Source: Sulfuricella sp.
Lineage (GTDB): Bacteria; Pseudomonadota; Gammaproteobacteria; Burkholderiales; Sulfuricellaceae
Length of the DNA stretch: 6,084 nucleotides
Reading direction: 5' to 3'
Assembly: GCA_030696235.1 (NCBI GenBank)
Contig: JAUYSN010000013.1
Coordinates: 1 to 6,084 of the forward strand
Shown: positions 4,701-6,084 of the stretch, in pieces
Numbering within the stretch: the first letter of the stretch is position 1
How the letters are laid out: each line of letters starts with the position of its first letter
The notes under the pieces: generated by a model
The model's input: only the letters and a program-made list of their open reading frames with translations
Told to the model about the DNA's origin: nothing
Database searches by the model: none
Position numbers and translations under genes: made by a program

Positions 4701-6084
4701 ATGAGCAGCAGCGATAACGCACCCGTTCCCCATTTCATCCGCAACATCATCGAGGCCGATCTTGCCAGCGGAAAGCACAAGACTATTGTCACGCGCTTTC
4801 CGCCCGAGCCCAACGGCTACCTCCACGTCGGCCACGCCAAGTCGATCTGCCTGAATTTCGGTCTGGCGCTGGACTACCAGGGCAAGTGCAACCTGCGCTT
4901 CGACGATACCAACCCGGAGAAGGAAAGCGAGGAATACGCCCGGTCCATCCAGGACGACGTGCGCTGGCTGGGCTTTCAGTGGGATGGCGAGGTGCGCTGG
5001 GCATCGGACTATTTCGAGGCGCTGTACGATTACGCAGTCGAGCTGATCCGGCAGGGCAAGGCTTATGTGTGCGACCTCAGCCCAGAGGAAATGCGCGAAT
5101 ATCGCGGCACGCTCACGGCGCCGGGCAGGAACAGCCCGTACCGCGAGCGCAGCGTGGCGGAAAATCTCGACCTGTTCGCCCGGATGCGCGCCGGCGAATT
5201 CCCCGACGGCAGCAAGGTCCTGCGCGCCAAAATCGACATGGCCTCGCCCAACATCAACCTGCGCGATCCGGCGATCTACCGCATCCGCCGCGCCCATCAC
5301 ATCCGCACCGGCGACAAGTGGTGCATCTACCCGATGTACGACTACACCCACTGCATTTCCGACGCGCTGGAGAACATCACCCATTCCCTGTGCACGCTCG
5401 AGTTCGAGGACCACCGCCCGCTTTACGACTGGGTGCTGGACCAGCTGCCGGTGCCATGCCATCCGCAGCAGATCGAATTTTCCCGCTTGGAACTGCAGTA
5501 CACCCTGACCAGCAAGCGCAAGCTGAACCAGCTGGTAACGGAAAAGCGGGTTTCGGGCTGGGACGATCCGCGCATGCCCACCATCACCGGCATGCGCCGG
5601 CGCGGCTACACGCCCGAGGGTATCCGCGAGTTCGCGCGGCGTATCGGCATCTCCAAGAGCGACAACGTGGTCGACATGAGCGTGCTCGAAGGCTGCATTC
5701 GCGAGGACATGGAAGTGCGCGTGCCGCGCGTGATGGCGGTGATCAAGCCGCTGAAGGTAGTGATCACCAACTTCGTCGAGGGCGAAACGCAGTCGCGCGA
5801 AGCGGGCTTCCACCCCAACCATCCCGAGTTCGGCAACCGGGTCGTGCCATTTTCGAAAGAAATCTGGATCGAGGCCGACGATTTCACCGAAACCCCGCCG
5901 GCGGGCTGGCAGCGTCTGGTGCCGGGCGGCGAGGTGCGGTTGCGCTACAGCTATGTCATCAAGTGCGACGAAGAGATCAAGGATGCCGCCGGCAAGGTGG
6001 TTGACCTGCGCTGCTCGATCGATCCCGACACGCTCGGCAAAAACCCGCAGGGGCGCAAGGTCAAGGGCGTGATCCACTGGCTTT
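4701..6084 (+). CDS. glnS: Glutaminyl-tRNA synthetase GlnRS (3' end outside window)
   Basis: The first 461 residues of a class I enzyme of about 550; the frame is open at the window end. It charges tRNA-Gln with glutamine using ATP in the cytoplasm. The class I signatures are [11 protein letters not shown] (35-45, the HIGH motif as HVGH) and TSKRK (270-274, the KMSKS equivalent, with Thr where E. coli has Met). The glutamine pocket regions RFDDTNP (66-72) and [11 protein letters not shown] (208-218) are intact, as is the dimer-free catalytic core to about 340. The anticodon-binding beta-barrel follows, ending in [10 protein letters not shown]. The start is set by alignment of the N-terminus ([16 protein letters not shown], 11-26) with E. 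coli GlnRS. No Shine-Dalgarno is obvious before the ATG, and a 9-codon ORF (4688-4717) overlaps the start in another frame. Transcribed away from the TPR operon. Confidence 0.96.
   Translation, partial: MSSSDNAPVPHFIRNIIEADLASGKHKTIVTRFPPEPNGYLHVGHAKSICLNFGLALDYQGKCNLRFDDTNPEKESEEYARSIQDDVRWLGFQWDGEVRWASDYFEALYDYAVELIRQGKAYVCDLSPEEMREYRGTLTAPGRNSPYRERSVAENLDLFARMRAGEFPDGSKVLRAKIDMASPNINLRDPAIYRIRRAHHIRTGDKWCIYPMYDYTHCISDALENITHSLCTLEFEDHRPLYDWVLDQLPVPCHPQQIEFSRLELQYTLTSKRKLNQLVTEKRVSGWDDPRMPTITGMRRRGYTPEGIREFARRIGISKSDNVVDMSVLEGCIREDMEVRVPRVMAVIKPLKVVITNFVEGETQSREAGFHPNHPEFGNRVVPFSKEIWIEADDFTETPPAGWQRLVPGGEVRLRYSYVIKCDEEIKDAAGKVVDLRCSIDPDTLGKNPQGRKVKGVIHWL

Noticed and set aside
4886..6004. 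Long plus-strand frame within glnS
   Set aside because: It is the alternative frame of the GlnRS gene, giving an Arg/Gly/Pro-rich product typical of a shadow frame.
4683..6077. A 464-codon open frame on the minus strand opposite glnS
   Set aside because: Glns is unmistakable on the other strand; the antisense frame is open because of GC-biased codons, and its His/Ala/Val-rich product has no recognisable motif.

Overview
The window is chromosomal DNA from what looks like a betaproteobacterium. GlnRS, an LpxH-type lipid A hydrolase and a periplasmic/cytoplasmic cyclophilin pair indicate a Gram-negative proteobacterium. The codon style and the ppiB-lpxH adjacency suggest a Nitrosomonadales/Gallionellales-like lineage, but that placement is inference and no marker in the window settles it.

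Layout. Positions 1-225 hold no gene: a pyrimidine-rich intergenic repeat, a clear bidirectional intrinsic terminator (124-155) and an AT-rich leader. Positions 226-679 (+) encode a compact type II toxin-antitoxin pair, a ribbon-helix-helix antitoxin overlapping a RelE/ParE-fold toxin by 23 bp. Positions 680-834 are a convergent intergenic stretch with a second copy of the pyrimidine-rich repeat and a REP-like palindrome. From 4596 down to 835 the minus strand carries a tightly packed, probably single operon, in transcription order: secreted TPR protein, a possible 24-residue small ORF, exported cyclophilin (ppiA-like), cytoplasmic cyclophilin (ppiB), lpxH, and a type I-beta DAHP synthase. A 104-bp divergent spacer separates it from glnS (4701 to the window end, +), whose 3' part is cut off.

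How the genes fit together. The minus-strand operon mixes envelope biogenesis (periplasmic prolyl isomerase, TPR protein, lipid A synthesis) with cytosolic housekeeping (PpiB, first step of the shikimate pathway). Spacing is tight: ppiA and ppiB overlap by 8 bp, and lpxH and the DAHP synthase are 16 bp apart. The ppiB-lpxH gap is 70 bp and filled with tandem and inverted repeats. The TA pair is an accessory cassette between repeat relics.

No clearly novel system is visible. The points most worth a second look are the repeat-built hairpin against the lpxH start, the unannotated small ORF upstream of ppiA, the changed metal-site and active-site motifs of the DAHP synthase, and the repeat copies bracketing the TA cassette.
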